Assembly: GCA_005406025.1 (NCBI GenBank)
Contig: BGZK01000212.1
Coordinates: 434,001-498,000 of the forward strand
Direction: 5' to 3'
DNA length: 64,000 nucleotides
DNA from: Eumeta japonica
Lineage: Eukaryota > Arthropoda > Insecta > Lepidoptera > Psychidae
Shown here: positions 24,191-36,309 of the stretch, piece after piece
How the letters are laid out: each line of letters opens with the position of its first letter
Position numbering within the stretch: position 1 is the first letter of the stretch
Notes under the pieces: model-generated
The model's input: the letters and a program-made list of their open reading frames with translations, nothing else
Told to the model about the DNA's origin: nothing
Databases searched by the model: none
Position numbers and translations under genes: made by a program

Positions 24191-24625
24191 GTGTATTCAC
24201 CACGAACTTTTCGCTTTCCCGAGCGCGCGAAAAAGCCGTTTGCCCTTACATATTTCTTTTTTTTCCTGAAAGATTTTTCTTTGCTCTATTTCGAAAGGAT
24301 AAATATATGTATACGTCACAAATGAAAGGTGTGATCGAAAATTTACGCGTTCAGCATTCGATTTGCGTACGACTGGGACCGACGCGTTTTGTATAGAATG
24401 GGTACCCACGCGACGCCAAAATCCTCCGAGGGCAAGATTCCAGCTTTGTCATGCAAATCGGCCACTCAAACCTTGCTTTCAAATTGAAATATTGTAAATA
24501 TTTTAGTTGAGAGCGGCAGGGGCCCCGGAATGCGGCGCGCCGTACACTTTCATACGGGGCCGGGAAATCCCATAAATATAAATTATTATTATTACATGCT
24601 GGTTTTGAACGGCGAATGACAGATG
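24191..24625. promoter_or_regulatory. GC-enriched patch with a POU octamer
   Basis: It contains a perfect octamer ATGCAAAT (24451-24458) and the GC-rich run GGGGCCCCGGAATGCGGCGC near 24518, followed by CCCATAAATATAAATTATTA. No coding frame is convincing. A regulatory role is inferred from composition and the octamer only. Confidence 0.35.
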
Positions 24626-26400
24626 TTTAGTTGGGACATTAAGCTTTTAATGACTGGTTTTTTGGGAGGTATGTGTCGATTTTAGTTAGTGTCGACGTCG
24701 TGTTATAGTGACATTTACTCATTGTGTATTCATCGATCTGTACATATAAAAAAGGTGCAGAAGGTTGAAACGATATTTCAGTTCAGACTACCGTCTTTTT
24801 AATTAAAATTAATTCTGTAATTTTGTTATGGATTTCAGATATGAAATAAACAAATTATCGCAAGTCACAGTGATTGGTGATACATAGGGAGTCTGAAGAT
24901 ATATACTAGATAGATCTAAAACTTGTATGTATTTATATTTTTTATAAAATGTATGGGTTTTCTATAGACGGCATATACATTGACGTATTAAAAATTACGG
25001 GTGAATTCACAAAAATTATACGTATTACCTATTTTATAAATTAATAAACCTCTTATCATGTTGTGAAGACAATACTTTGAAATGTTAAAGAGTTATAAAT
25101 CATAATAGGCGATACATTACTCATTGATTTGATAATGAAGTTTCGAATAAGTAGCACAATTAATGTACTTATCTAATTTATAATTTAAATTACAACTTTC
25201 AAAATTTGTGTTTTCACTGGTAACAACATCAAATACCCTACTACCTCGTGTGGGATTACGAGATGAACACAAAATTTAAATATGATTATAAAAAAGGTGA
25301 AATATAGAAAAACTTTAAAACTTTTGATGGCATATTAATATTCCTAAAAAAATATTGACTTGATCACGACATAAACATGGTATATATCAATATTTATCAT
25401 GTTGTATATTAGTAATATATATCAGTACTTTCAATTAAAATATCCTACATTAGGTTTAGGTCATATTTACTAATGTAAATAGCTTTTTTCAGAAAACACA
25501 AAGAATTACTTTCGTTTCTTCTCCGATAATCACAAAGTATACTATAAGTGTAAAAAGTCATTTTTAAAAATATTTTAGTTTATAAGAATTGCTAATACTT
25601 GTATGTAAACAAGTTTATATGCTCAGCGGAATTTCAAATTTTCCGTAACTATCTGCACACACATCTTATTTAAAACAGATGTCTAAACTATACTGATATA
25701 GAAAACACTAATTAGGTCTATACATTAGTATACAATTTTCAACGTATTAAGAGTTCATGTTTGTTTAATAATAATTTGTAGCATATTTCCCATTCCGGAA
25801 ACATAACCAAATTTCTAAAACCCAACTAATAGACTATAGTAACATGAAACAGGCCTCAATACGCATGTATTACTAAAGACTGGAAACTTTAAATTAGTAC
25901 CGCCAGGGACCGACTGTTGGCCCTATCCACAGAGCTTTTAATTCACTAAAAGCTCGCTATAGCAAAATTAGCAGCAACAAATATAAGAAGTAGAAAAGCA
26001 ACATTTACAGTTATGGAATCACATTAGAATCATATTCGCTAACCAGATCTAGATCCACTGGTGCAAAAAAAAAATTCTTTCGATGATTGCCAACTGCCTC
26101 ATACAGAATCCGTACAAACCGGTGCACTATTGCACATGTACAGCATGCACTTCCGTTACGACATTTTTGATGGGCACATCGCAAACTACACGACAAAAAC
26201 ATATCATCACCCAGACTTTTTATATCGGTAGAGATACTAAAGTCTCCAAATAGTAAATCCCAAATGTGGTTTCTGGACCGATAGTGGAAAATCGCACTAT
26301 TTTCCTCATTCAAATATTTTGCAGATTTATACGAAAATAAATTATGCATTCTATTATTCACATTCCCACTGAATAACTAAAAACAATGCCACTCGTCTGG
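24626..26400. other. AT-rich stretch with one unassigned open frame
   Basis: A 116-codon minus frame (26361-26011) includes a Cys-rich segment CSLRCAHQKCRNGSACCTC. I recognise no family, and the flanks show no splice or promoter signal. Otherwise AT-rich without features. Confidence 0.35.
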
Positions 26401-26640
26401 GGTCCTATTCAAATGTAACTAGACAGTAATTAATGCGGATCCCTAACGATTTACATTTCCATAATAATTTCGCTCGGACCACAAGTTGGCCTTCGGGCGG
26501 GCCCCGCTCGCTTCGGCCGGCACTATTTGCGAGTTGTGGCACTGAGCAAACGACCTCAGTCAACACACCGCTAAGCTCACAATGAGTCGCCAAGTGCGGG
26601 ATCAGATAAAGAATCTCGCATGGTAGTACAGCAACTATAC
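26401..26640. promoter_or_regulatory. GC-rich island, possible conserved non-coding element
   Basis: It includes CGGACCACAAGTTGG (Runt-like ACCACA), GGGCGGGCCCCGCTCGC and CAGTCAACACACC. A 62-codon minus frame runs across it without protein character. Confidence 0.3.
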
Positions 26641-28544
26641 GGTAGCTTTGTAGCGGTTAGTCGCTGTACTAATAAATAGTTAAATTTGAACTTCATACAT
26701 TTAAACCGCAAATGATGGTTTCATTTGTGTTGATAATCTTCTTCTTTATTATAACATAAACTATTATAGAAAATATAGTACTGTAAATATAAGTTAAGTT
26801 ATAAATAGGTTCACCTTTCTTGTAATAACATTACAAAAAAAAAACATTCCTTTTTTATTGAGATTATTGGAATTACTTTATCACCACGTTTATTACAAAA
26901 TATATATAAGCAATACATATATTGACGCATAATAAAAAAAATTAAAAAAGGGATCGAATATTTCATATCAACAACATTGAATAAGTTTGACTTTATACTA
27001 ATTGCCGCCCGCGTAGATATAGGATTCATTTCTTCATTTTTTAAAACCACCGATCGCGCTGTAACCCGGTCTCGATCTTATTCTCTTTTCTAAGTACGAG
27101 TTTTTAGCTTCTCAATAATATTTTTAATGCATATTACCTTTTAAGTATCTTAAAACGAAAGAAAAAAGCTTAACTATTTCACGAGTATTAAACTAATGCA
27201 TAAATTAGAACTATCTCAAATTTTGAGGGTTATTAAGGTTTTAAAGGTTTCCGTCCGTGAAAACGCAAGAACACTAAATATTTTGAGAATAAAGAGCACT
27301 TTACACGTAGCCCAATAAGTTTCTCTACGTCCTACATCACGGTCCATCAAGGTCAGTTCAACTTTTCCAAAGATTAACCCCAGACAAAATGAAAGACAGT
27401 ATTTTTAAAAGGGCTGTTTAGATACTGAAAATTTATTAATAATATTATAGAATAAAAAAAATCGCGGATAAACATATAAATTTTATGTGCACATGTTTAA
27501 ATGAAAATGTAATAGCAAATATAAAAATTGTTCAAGTACGTGTCGGAGCACGAGTAGTGTAGTTACCGTCACAATGTGTGGACTTGAAGGAGCTTTTTGT
27601 TTGAGAAAGGTGCTTTTTGCCCGACACTATGAACCTATTAATTAAGTTCACGATTTAACGGCTAATAACAGTTAATAACGCTTAAAATGAGCCCACATAG
27701 GACGGGTGTTTCCTAATGATATTATGATTTTAGGTTTGCATAATTTTACATGGTTCATAAACGTATATTTATTACTTATTTTACTCTACTATCTAAGTAA
27801 TTTTCAATGCGATTTGTACGAAATTTTGGTTTTTACTTCTCCAAGTACATTTTATACGTTCATCAACTATTACTCTTTCACTTGTAAAGTTTGGTCAGTT
27901 GTAATAATTTTTTTTTGGGGCTTCTACGGTGATTTTTTTTCTTTTATTTAAAAATAACCAATTACCTGGTAAGCGGGGGGACACTTGCTTCTAACAAAAA
28001 TTAGCACTTTTCATAACGCGCAAACGTATCCCATAATCGAAAAAGTGTTTACATAGACCAACAAAGTTTCTGAACGAGCTATCCAACGATGACCAACACC
28101 ATGAAATGGAGGAGAGAAAAAAATTATCTCCACCTTACTTATAGAAGAGGTACTCTATAAAACTCTTGTTAGCGCGATTAATATACTGTAATATAATATG
28201 CATAACACCCATACCAAATTACAACTTTCTAGTATAATATACAAAAATTATCAATAATATTTTTTTTATAATATTTTTTATTATAATTTTTAATAGAAAC
28301 AAATTATACATTTAAATATAGAACCGAGATTAAAATTGATCTGATAGTACTTTATTTAAGGTAGGGACCCACTATGAGTTTTTTAAAATTCACTATTTAA
28401 GCGGCTAAGAGGAGGAGTTGAATTTTGTCTGATTTTTTTTTATGGAGCGGGGTACAACTATAAAATTTGGTGTTAATATCGCTTATTATAAATTATGAGA
28501 CCACGTTTCTCACAGTGGAGGGAGCAATGGGATTGTATAATGTA
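26641..28544. other. AT-rich intergenic stretch
   Basis: No gene recognised. Confidence 0.5.
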
Positions 28545-28742
28545 CAAAAATTGAAAGCGGCACGAATAGCGGAATTGAAGCCCACAACCGGGAAAAGAGT
28601 TGAAAACGGGATCGGGGTCGAAACCTAATGTCGGATCGGGATTAGGACGAAGAACGTGACAGCAATCGAAATTAAAAAGAGTACCGGAGCTAGAAATGAA
28701 AGCGGTAGTGAGATTGGGACCGAAAGCAAGGCCTTTCCATAT
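28545..28742. repeat. degenerate GA-rich minisatellite (GAAACCGGGATCG-like)
   Basis: Words such as GAAAACGGGATCGGGGTCG, GATCGGGATTAGGACGAAG and GAGATTGGGACCGAAAGC repeat with 6/12-base periodicity. Its right flank (GAAAGATGAATCAAAGCATTC) resembles the flank of the 33.7-kb block (AAAGATGAAGGAATACATTT), so this is one dispersed family rather than random simple sequence. Confidence 0.75.
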
Positions 28743-28793
28743 GAAAGATGAATCAAAGCATTCTATGCCTACACGGGCGTAGCTGCAGCAGAA

Positions 28794-28821
28794 AGCTAGT
28801 AACGTATATACGTTACTAGCT
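28794..28821. repeat. perfect 28-bp palindrome
   Basis: AGCTAGTAACGTA, TA, then its exact complement. No mismatches and no loop other than TA. Confidence 0.95.
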
Positions 28822-28859
28822 AACATAGCTGCATACTTCATTTTCATAACACGTCCGGT

Positions 28860-29335
28860 TCTAGACTTGAATATGGATAATTATTCTTAATTCTTTAGCC
28901 TCTTTAGCCTAAACGGTCTAAAGGACCATAATTAGGTATTAATAGTTACACAAGGCAAGAACTCGCTTAGTTGGCTCCTCATTTACTCTAATAAATAACA
29001 GGCGCGACTGAGAAAACTCCGTTGCTAGCAATTTAATATTTAAATATTGTTCTTCAAGGTTATGTATTTATTTCAAGAAATCTTTCTTCAAGATTTTGCA
29101 CATACAATTTGAATAGTTTTAGCTTATTCACAAACTTCACAAGAAAACTTCGCTAGGAAAAATTGAAATTTAACAAACTAACTGGTACTGTCAAGTCAAT
29201 ATTTTTTTCAGTTGTATTGTATTCTCCATCCCTTATTCTCTTTTTCTCATTCATATTTTCCTTATTCACAATTTGCCATGTGTTATCCTTACGTATTCAT
29301 TCTAAAATAGGATACATTAACCTTTCCGTCTTGCT
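28860..29335. other. AT-rich intergenic stretch
   Basis: No gene recognised. Confidence 0.5.
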
Positions 29336-29963
29336 ATTAAATCAAATCAAAAATATACTTTATTCTATAAGTATTAGAATTACATTTAAAATACGTCATT
29401 ATGGGATTATTTTAGTATAAACATTACCACCCATTCTGAATTCTGATTCACCTTGAAAAAAATAAGCAAGAAACTCAATGTTTGCTCTTTTTTTTATTAA
29501 AGATACATGATAGATTAGTCGATAAAACTAGTACAGCATTTGAAAATTACATGGAAAATACATGATAGTCGAGTAATTCAATCGCACGTTTTTTTATCGT
29601 TAATATATTCAGATAGGGCATAATACGCCTTACCATATAACTTTTTTAAATGAAAGTTTTAAGTTCGTGAAATGGCAAATTTTGAATTCCAACTGGGACC
29701 TTATTATTAAAGCACACACATTACCCCTTAAATGATTTGTTAAATTTGCTGAGTCTGGTTTTATGAGCAGCGAGATCATTCTCATATCTAGTATTAATAT
29801 TATGAATGTCACTCATTTTGTGGAACGATTTTATATTTCTTTTGACAAATACCAGGTTTTCGTATATATATATTATGACGGCTAACGACGGTACAGTTAA
29901 AATGTTTATTTCTTCAAATTTTTCTGTGACAGATGCTATTGGTCTCAAGTTATAAAAACCCAT
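29336..29963 (-). pseudogene. CR1-like non-LTR retrotransposon 3' end (copy B)
   Basis: The minus strand from 29963 reads IYENLVFVKRNIKSFHKMSD, IHNINTRYENDLAAHKTRL and SKFNKSFKG. After a frameshift near 29725 it reads VPVGIQNLPFHELKTF and then EYINDKKTCD-like sequence, the same C-terminus as copy A (21.3 kb). The 3' UTR matches copy A (GAGTTTCTTGC, GGTGAATCAG, ATGGG(T/C)GGTAATG) and ends in AATAAAGTATATTTTTGATT, TTGATTTAAT. The tail is at the left because the copy is reversed. It is 5'-truncated and frameshifted, so older than copy A. Confidence 0.88.
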
Positions 29964-31035
29964 CTATCAAAACCTACATATAATTCGGGTGGTCGGGCTC
30001 CTGATCTTACCTAAACCCGTTCAAACCATGCCCTTCCACTCGCTTAAGGTCCCAGAAGCCACAAAACAATCTTTAAATCTCCCTCTCCTTTGCTTCATCC
30101 TCTATTCGTCGTTTTCCGTCTGCCCAGCTACTTCATTTTCGATTCATTGTGACGTATCAATAGACATAGCCCTTTTATTGATTTCAATGTGGTTCTCGAT
30201 ATACGTGCCCTTCGAGAACGAGACGCGGATCGGCATCGTGATCGGAATGTCTGCCCAAAAGAAAAGCATTTTCATATTTTTTGCTGAATAATGAAAATAC
30301 GTAATGAAAAATAAATAGGCTATAGATTCAATTTATAGTCGGTGAATTAATTGCACCATCTCGATGGAAATTGCTAATTGTCGTTCCATTTTATTAGTCT
30401 GCGTTGGAGCAAAATGGAAAATCAATAAGCACTTGACGCTTTATTACTCTTGGGTAAGAGTACTTTGTGGAAGGGAGGGAAATGAAAACTTCTAGAGTGG
30501 CTTAAATCATATTTTTTTCAGACAAAAGAAGTTTTATTTAATAATTGCTAATGGTACTATATTAAACGTTTTTATGCAATTTGGCTGTCGAAAAAAAATA
30601 TGTACCTTTATTTTTGGAAGTAATTAGATACTATAATAATCAATGAAAAAAGTACTTATAATGTTAACTCTAATAAATGGTTATGTCATAAAGGAATATC
30701 AGAGTTTAACTTATAATAAATAGTTCAATACATTAATAACATAATATTATATGAAGTGTTACTCGAATTCAGAAATTAGATACCCAATTAAATTATTTTC
30801 GTTTTTAAAAATTTATTTAGACAATGCGAAAATTTTTTTACAATAATATTTAAGTAAAATTCTTAAGATATATCCAAAAATGCTTGATGCATAAATATTG
30901 AAAATGCTGCTAAACAAATGAAAGTTCATCATTTCAACGAAAAATAAATGTACACACCATGACAATAAATTATAAAAAGTGAGTCGAGAAAACGCGCGCT
31001 TGCAAAAGCTTTCTCTCGATCCGTTCTCATACGCT
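29964..31035. other. intergenic stretch
   Basis: A 100-codon plus frame (29989-30291) is hydrophobic and unrecognised. 30335-30400 has ATTAATTGCACCATC and GCTAATTGTCG (homeodomain-like cores). No gene supported. Confidence 0.4.
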
Positions 31036-31350
31036 TCCCTCAAATCTTAGAGAGAGGGAGAAAACTTAATTCAACAACGCGATTCAAAATTAATGTATCA
31101 AACAAAGCAAAAAGGGGAGAAGATTTCGCGTAAATCGTGCGGGAGATCGATATGAACACATGAAAGGCGAGCCGGAGCGTTTTGTCATCTACGGCTTCAA
31201 ATATTTGTTCTGCGGGGAAGATGTAACGTTCAGTCCCGAGCAAACAGGCTGTAGAACACGATCCCGCCCGCCCGCCCCGCGGCCGCCGGCCGCCCTGGCG
31301 CACGCAGACGGGACATTGCTCTGATTTTGTCTTTGGATATTTTAGTTCGG
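31036..31350. promoter_or_regulatory. GC-rich island, possible conserved non-coding element or exon
   Basis: The core CCCGCCCGCCCGCCCCGCGG and flanks are GC-rich in AT-rich DNA. Both strands have frames of 75-104 codons (plus: ERFVIYGFKYLFCGEDVTF; minus: GTERYIFPAEQIFEAVDD). Neither resembles a known domain or has clear splice sites. A non-coding element is the safer reading. Confidence 0.3.
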
Positions 31351-31474
31351 TCATTATATGACATGACCGTGAAAATATGTTATAGTGAATTTTAATGTAA
31401 AATTTGCTTTTAAATCTGACTAAGCATTTTATTTTGATATACTCTCACCATACAGGGTAAAGCGTTTCTAGGTA

Positions 31475-32165
31475 ATAGTCAATAATGGTTTTTAAGCCAC
31501 TTAAAAAGAATGAGGAATTTCTCAATTCGTCTGTATTTTTTTTTGTGTAAGTTACGTAATGTTTTCGCTAATTGTGAACCGATTCAGAAAAATATTTTTT
31601 AGTGTAGACTGTCACAATTTTCCTATTGTCACTAAGTCAAGATTTGTTAATGGGATTCTGGGAAAATCGAAGGATACCCTCAAATACTGTACATACATAC
31701 TACAAGTACGTATAGCCTGTATTAGCTTTTTTATTAAGTTATTCACATATTTACGTTTGGGAGTCATCATCTCATGTTACTGAGCTGATGACGGAAGCCA
31801 CAGCACTCCTTATCAGGTACAAGTGTAATACTGATATTTGTGGACAGACAATATTTTTCAATGGCTACTAGTAAACCTTCGAATTTGGGATCATTAGGTT
31901 CGTTTCGATAATTCCCGTACATTATGTGGGTATCGAGAATTTGATGATGGAACCGAAATATGGATAGTGGAATTCTTCAGAAGTTCCTAGTAAGCCCCTT
32001 GAGTTTGGGCTCGTTTGTTTTGTTCTGATGAGTTTTGCATATTACATTCTATAACGGGAGTCTAATGATGAAGCTAGAAGGTCGCCAGTAGAATTTTTCA
32101 GGGCCTAATAGTAAGCCCTTCGAGTTTAGACTCACTCGCTTTGTTTTAACAAGTTTTACGCAGAC
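31475..32165. repeat. lepidopteran repeat with a 120-bp tandem array at its right end
   Basis: The left part has GGAATTTCTCAATTCGTCTG and GTGTAAGTTACGTAATGTTT, strings I know from a common lepidopteran interspersed repeat. From 31857 a unit beginning TTCA..GGCTACTAGTAA.CC.TTCGA is repeated at 31976 and 32097 (spacing 119 and 121 bp, third unit partial). Units share CGAGTTT, TTTGTTTTG/ATGAGTTTT and GATGATGGAA..GAA. Confidence 0.75.
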
Positions 32166-32484
32166 TCCAAGAAAAAGTAGTCAAATAAGTTGTTATTGTG
32201 AATATTTAATTAACGATATTTTCAAATTTTACACTTTGATTATAGAATAAATTATCATTGATAACTTTTTAGTTATAGGATTTTTCCAAGTCGGTGTTTT
32301 TAGCAAAATTTTATTTATTTTACCTCGTCAGTATTTTATTAAAAAAACTCAATTTACGTCATTTTTGACCTTTCAAAATTCAAAGTTCTAATAATAAAGA
32401 GTCTATTATCTATTAAGATTCGTAGATTTTTATAAATACCTTTCTTTTCTTTTTGATAACTTATATTTTAATAAAATTTCTCGA

Positions 32485-32549
32485 TACTACTAGAAATCAT
32501 TTTACTGAAAATTTTCAGAAATATTCAGTAAAATGATTTCCAGTACTAC
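32485..32549. repeat. hairpin, 25-bp arms
   Basis: TAGAAATCATTTTACTGAA at the left pairs with TTCAGTAAAATGATTTCC at the right (one mismatch), loop about 14 bases. Confidence 0.9.
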
Positions 32550-32635
32550 AAACGGAAGAAAACTGGAAGTCCTAGTAGTAATCAATAAAAAATATATAAA
32601 GTTATTCTGTATCTACGGGTACTTACAAAAATTTT

Positions 32636-32935
32636 GTGATGGTAGCTTAGTGGTTAAGAAAATCGGCTTCAGATCAAAATACGCCAGGTTCGATCCTGAC
32701 CACGGCTAAATTGACCTATAAGATTTTAAATTAAATTAAGTGCCCCTAAGAGCACACTAAGCCGTCAGTCCCGGACGTAATCATCACATTGATGACGACG
32801 GTCGTTAGCAACTCCCGACCCGCACTAGGTTAACGTGGAGTGCTTCTAAATCCAAACCCTTTCAATGGCAAAATAAGAAGATTTTGGTAAAATGTGCCTT
32901 AGTAGTGCGGTAAATAAAAATTGCCATAACAACAA
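32636..32935 (+). mobile_element. tRNA-derived SINE (copy 1)
   Basis: An A box TAGCTTAGTGG (32643-32653) and a B box GGTTCGATCC (32687-32696) lie 34 bases apart, the pol III arrangement of a tRNA head. The body has GAGCACACTAAGCCGTCAGT then CCCGGACG and GTTAGCAACTCCCGACCCGC, a core I know from lepidopteran SINEs. The tail is AT-rich. A related copy is at 41.5 kb. It is not a functional tRNA: no acceptor-stem complementarity or anticodon arm was seen. Confidence 0.85.
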
Positions 32936-33175
32936 AAATTTTAATGTATAGAAAAAAAATCAAAATAAGTATGCTGGTCTTATATACGTAACTAATCCAT
33001 AAATTCGATTACGATGAAACTTTTCTTTCTCTAATTAAATAGATATTTGTACTATTCTTGAGTGAATCAGACTGCTAACATTTACCCCAGCTTCGTTCAT
33101 GAATTTATATTTCTAAGACGATTTCAATAATATTTTCACTGATATAAAGCTACTCGATCCCCTAGTAACATATTT
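32936..33175. other. AT-rich spacer
   Basis: Nothing recognised. Confidence 0.5.
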
Positions 33176-33179
33176 TGTA

Positions 33180-34050
33180 TTTTATTATGATATTAGCATT
33201 TTCCTCTGCCTTCGTTCAAATCGGAACTAGGACTGGTAGCGGAATCGAAAATGAAAGCTGGACGGGGAGCAAAATATAAAAACAAACCAGAATCAGAATC
33301 GAAATTAGGACCGAGACCGAAATTGAGAACAGGACTGGAGTCGAAAACGAGTCTAGAGATGGGATCAGAATCAAAAGTGTGACTGAGACGTTTCGTGTTT
33401 CGTGTGTTATTATACCTAAAAAGATTTGTCCCCGTCTTCGACCATGTATTTGCGTCAATGAACTACTATACCGATTCTAAAAATTCATTTGTTCGTAGAA
33501 AGCTACACTATCCTCAAGTAATTTTGCCTATATTTAATTTTGATATTGGCATCTTCCTCGGCTTCATACGAATCGAAACCGAGACCAGCAGCGCTATGAA
33601 AATTAAAAGTGAGACATAAAGCAAAATCGCGAACAGAGAACAAAATCGAAATTGAGCATAAGACCGGGATAAGAGCGTGGCCGGGACGAAAATCAGGATG
33701 GGCACCGGGACCAAAGTGGAGAGCGGCGACGAGATTGTGGTTGACAGCAAGATTAATGAACATTAAAGATGAAGGAATACATTTTATGTCCACGCTGACG
33801 AACAATTCAGTACCTGTATGTTTGTGGTCGTAAAATTCGAAAAATAGTAGATCGATTGATTTTAAATTTTGTCATAACATTACATATGAATGTGCAAGTA
33901 TTTTTATATTGTTACTAGCATTTGTCCCCGTTCTCGTTCGTGTATTCATAGGTACTATTGAAATGAACTATTACACCGGTTCTAATGAGAATGACATCCA
34001 GCAATACAAAACACGAAGGAACTCATTTTATATTCATTGTGACTGAGTTG
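33180..34050. repeat. composite tandem repeat containing GAAACCG minisatellite blocks
   Basis: One unit runs: GATATTAGCATTTTCCTC, a GA-rich degenerate minisatellite (33222-33392), then TTTGTCCCCGTCTTCG and CTACTATACCGATTCTAA. The order recurs: GATATTGGCATCTTCCTC (33541), minisatellite (33565-33745), AAAGATGAAGGAATACATTT, then TTTGTCCCCGTTCTCG (33923) and CTATTACACCGGTTCTAA. So a unit of roughly 350-500 bp is duplicated. The overlapping open frames are by-products. Confidence 0.75.
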
Positions 34051-34421
34051 CAGGCATTAAATGTAGGGTTAAGCAACTCACAAGAAACAAGAAAGAGCAG
34101 TATGACGTCCGCAGGACCAACTACCATTTTATATATAAAAGTAAAAAATATTCTTAATTATCGATATCCAACAACTATTTTTATGTAAGTGAGCTACTGA
34201 CGGAATTCTCGTGAATGTGTTTCTCTTTCATTCTGTTAGTGACTGAAAATGCCAAAATTCAGTTGATAAAAAAGCATGAGTAATGAGTAATTGATAAGTA
34301 ATGGCGAAAATTTGCATTTCTCAAAAGTAGCTCTAGACGTCATATTAAAAATGTCTGAAAATATGCACATGGACACACATGCACTAAATAATGAACCCTA
34401 ACGGCAAGTTGCACTAAATGA

Positions 34422-34472
34422 AAAAACCGGCCGAGTGCAAATCGTATTTTCTCGGTAAGGGTTCCGTACTAT
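34422..34472 (+). mobile_element. fragment of the GGCCAAGTGC lepidopteran repeat
   Basis: AAAACCGGCCGAGTGCAAATC followed by GGTAAGGGTTCCGTACTATA gives the left terminus of the family whose right terminus closes at 22216. The rest of this copy is not recognisable. Confidence 0.7.
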
Positions 34473-36305
34473 AAATTATCGTATTAGCCTAGCAGTGAAA
34501 TCACTTAGTAACGCATTTGATATATTTTCTTTTAAAAATTGTATTAAGTTACCCAGTAAAATTTAGTAACTTAAGATTTTTCTTAAATTTTTGTGTAAAC
34601 AATGAGTGAGCGTGTATTTTTTTCAAAATTTTAGACTTCGTAGATCAGATACAAAAGGGGAATACTCGATTTTCTTCTGATTTCGTTAATATGTTGTGAA
34701 TTATGAAAAAATAAAAACTAAATAAGATTAGAAATGGGTATAAATCTGGTAAAATGAGAGGTATGGGAATCTATAAGAAGAAAAAAGAATAAAAAAAAGG
34801 CTGACGATTTTCGGATAAACTAAAAACTTTTGCGGATTATGATGAAAAGGGCCTGAAGTGATTCAGATTCTTGTTATACGAATGTAATCATAGACAATAA
34901 TGAATGTTTACTGAACGAACAAAACAATCTGCAAGTATACAAGAATAATTTCTCAAATTTTTCAACATGTCAATTACTTAACTTAGAATAATCAAGTATA
35001 AGATATATCAAGTAATATAATATAGAGAATTAAAGTTAAATGTCCTCTTTAGTTTTAGTAAAAAGAAAAGCGTACAGATGTAATAGGTACATCAATGAAA
35101 ACTTAAAACAAATCACTGTGACTATAAATTAAAGTTCATGCAGATTTTCATCCGAATGTTACTACAGTTCAAAATGAAAAAAAATATATCTTTTTTAAGT
35201 TTATACTGTTACTCCAAATTAATGTAAATAATGTGCTTAAATCTTCGTTTTATAAACTTACTCTTAGTTTAGATGTAATGCTCATGATATTCTAGTGGAT
35301 CACAATTTTTTTTTTTTGGGTTCACTCCTTAAGGGTCGATTTTCATATATTAGCCCACGGTACGCAAATTAGATGGAGTGCAAAATCGAGTGTTAGCAAA
35401 AGAGTGAAGCCATTCGATATATGAGCACAACACATTCGTGCATCTTATACTTGAGGCGTGTATTTTATTTTGCTTCTATTGCCGACTTATAGATGATTTA
35501 TTTTAAAGGTCGACAATTTAAGCTTTCGATGTATATCGTGGTAAATGTTATTGCCATTATTACTGATCCATTTAGTAGTTTCAAAGTTTTATACTGATGT
35601 GATGAGTGATGATGCTAAATCGAGTTTTAACAAAAAATGAAGCTTACTTATTTATAATATGAATTGAATATATAGTTAATAACTAAACTCCAGACGCATC
35701 TTGTGGAGCTGACACGCACTAATTTCCTTTCCTTTTATTTTGTCAAAGAAACCATAATTTTAGTATTATGGCTTTTGTCAATTGATGATTAATTTTTGCT
35801 AGCAACCCGTTCAGACTACAATTTTATAGTTATGTTTATATTGATTCATTGAAAACACTCATAATAGCTAGATGAAATGGCCTATCTGAAGGCAAAATAA
35901 TCTTTGCCACCCGTAGCGCCGGAGTTACCTTCGGGCGCTGACTCTGTTAACAAAAGGGTCATTTGTTCTGCCGTTCATCTCGAATATAAGTTGGTATAAG
36001 TTGCCTCTCCGTAATGGGCCTATCTGACGTCGCACAACACGTATTAATTTTCAAATTTATAACAGACAACTAACGAAACTTCTAAAATACTATACCATAT
36101 AAATCTGGATGTTACTTAACCCTCACACAAACTTATACAACAACGCAATAGAATATTGTGTTATCAATGTGTATATAATTTTCAGACAACTAAAAAAACT
36201 TCTAATATTCTACGATATATCAAGATGTCAATTCTTATTGAAAGTTATGCACTGCGGAGTAAAATCATCTTTATCTTTTTAATTTTCAAATTTATAGTAG
36301 GTAAT
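34473..36305. other. AT-rich intergenic stretch
   Basis: No gene recognised. Confidence 0.5.
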
Positions 36306-36309
36306 AATA

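Noticed and set aside
26011..26361. 116-codon minus frame with a Cys-rich segment
   Set aside because: No Cys spacing fits a zinc-finger class I know, and there are no gene signals around it; kept only as a note.
28473..28847. 124-codon minus-strand frame
   Set aside because: It runs through the GAAACCG-type minisatellite, whose words lack stop codons in this frame.
31040..31354. Exon in the GC island at 31.2 kb
   Set aside because: Both strands are open, neither has convincing splice sites or domain content, and the GC core reads as low-complexity Pro/Arg.
32636..32710. Functional tRNA gene
   Set aside because: A and B boxes are present, but no acceptor-stem pairing was seen and a SINE body follows directly.
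33503..33833. Several overlapping 74-100-codon frames on both strands
   Set aside because: Same minisatellite artefact; no domain, no splice sites.
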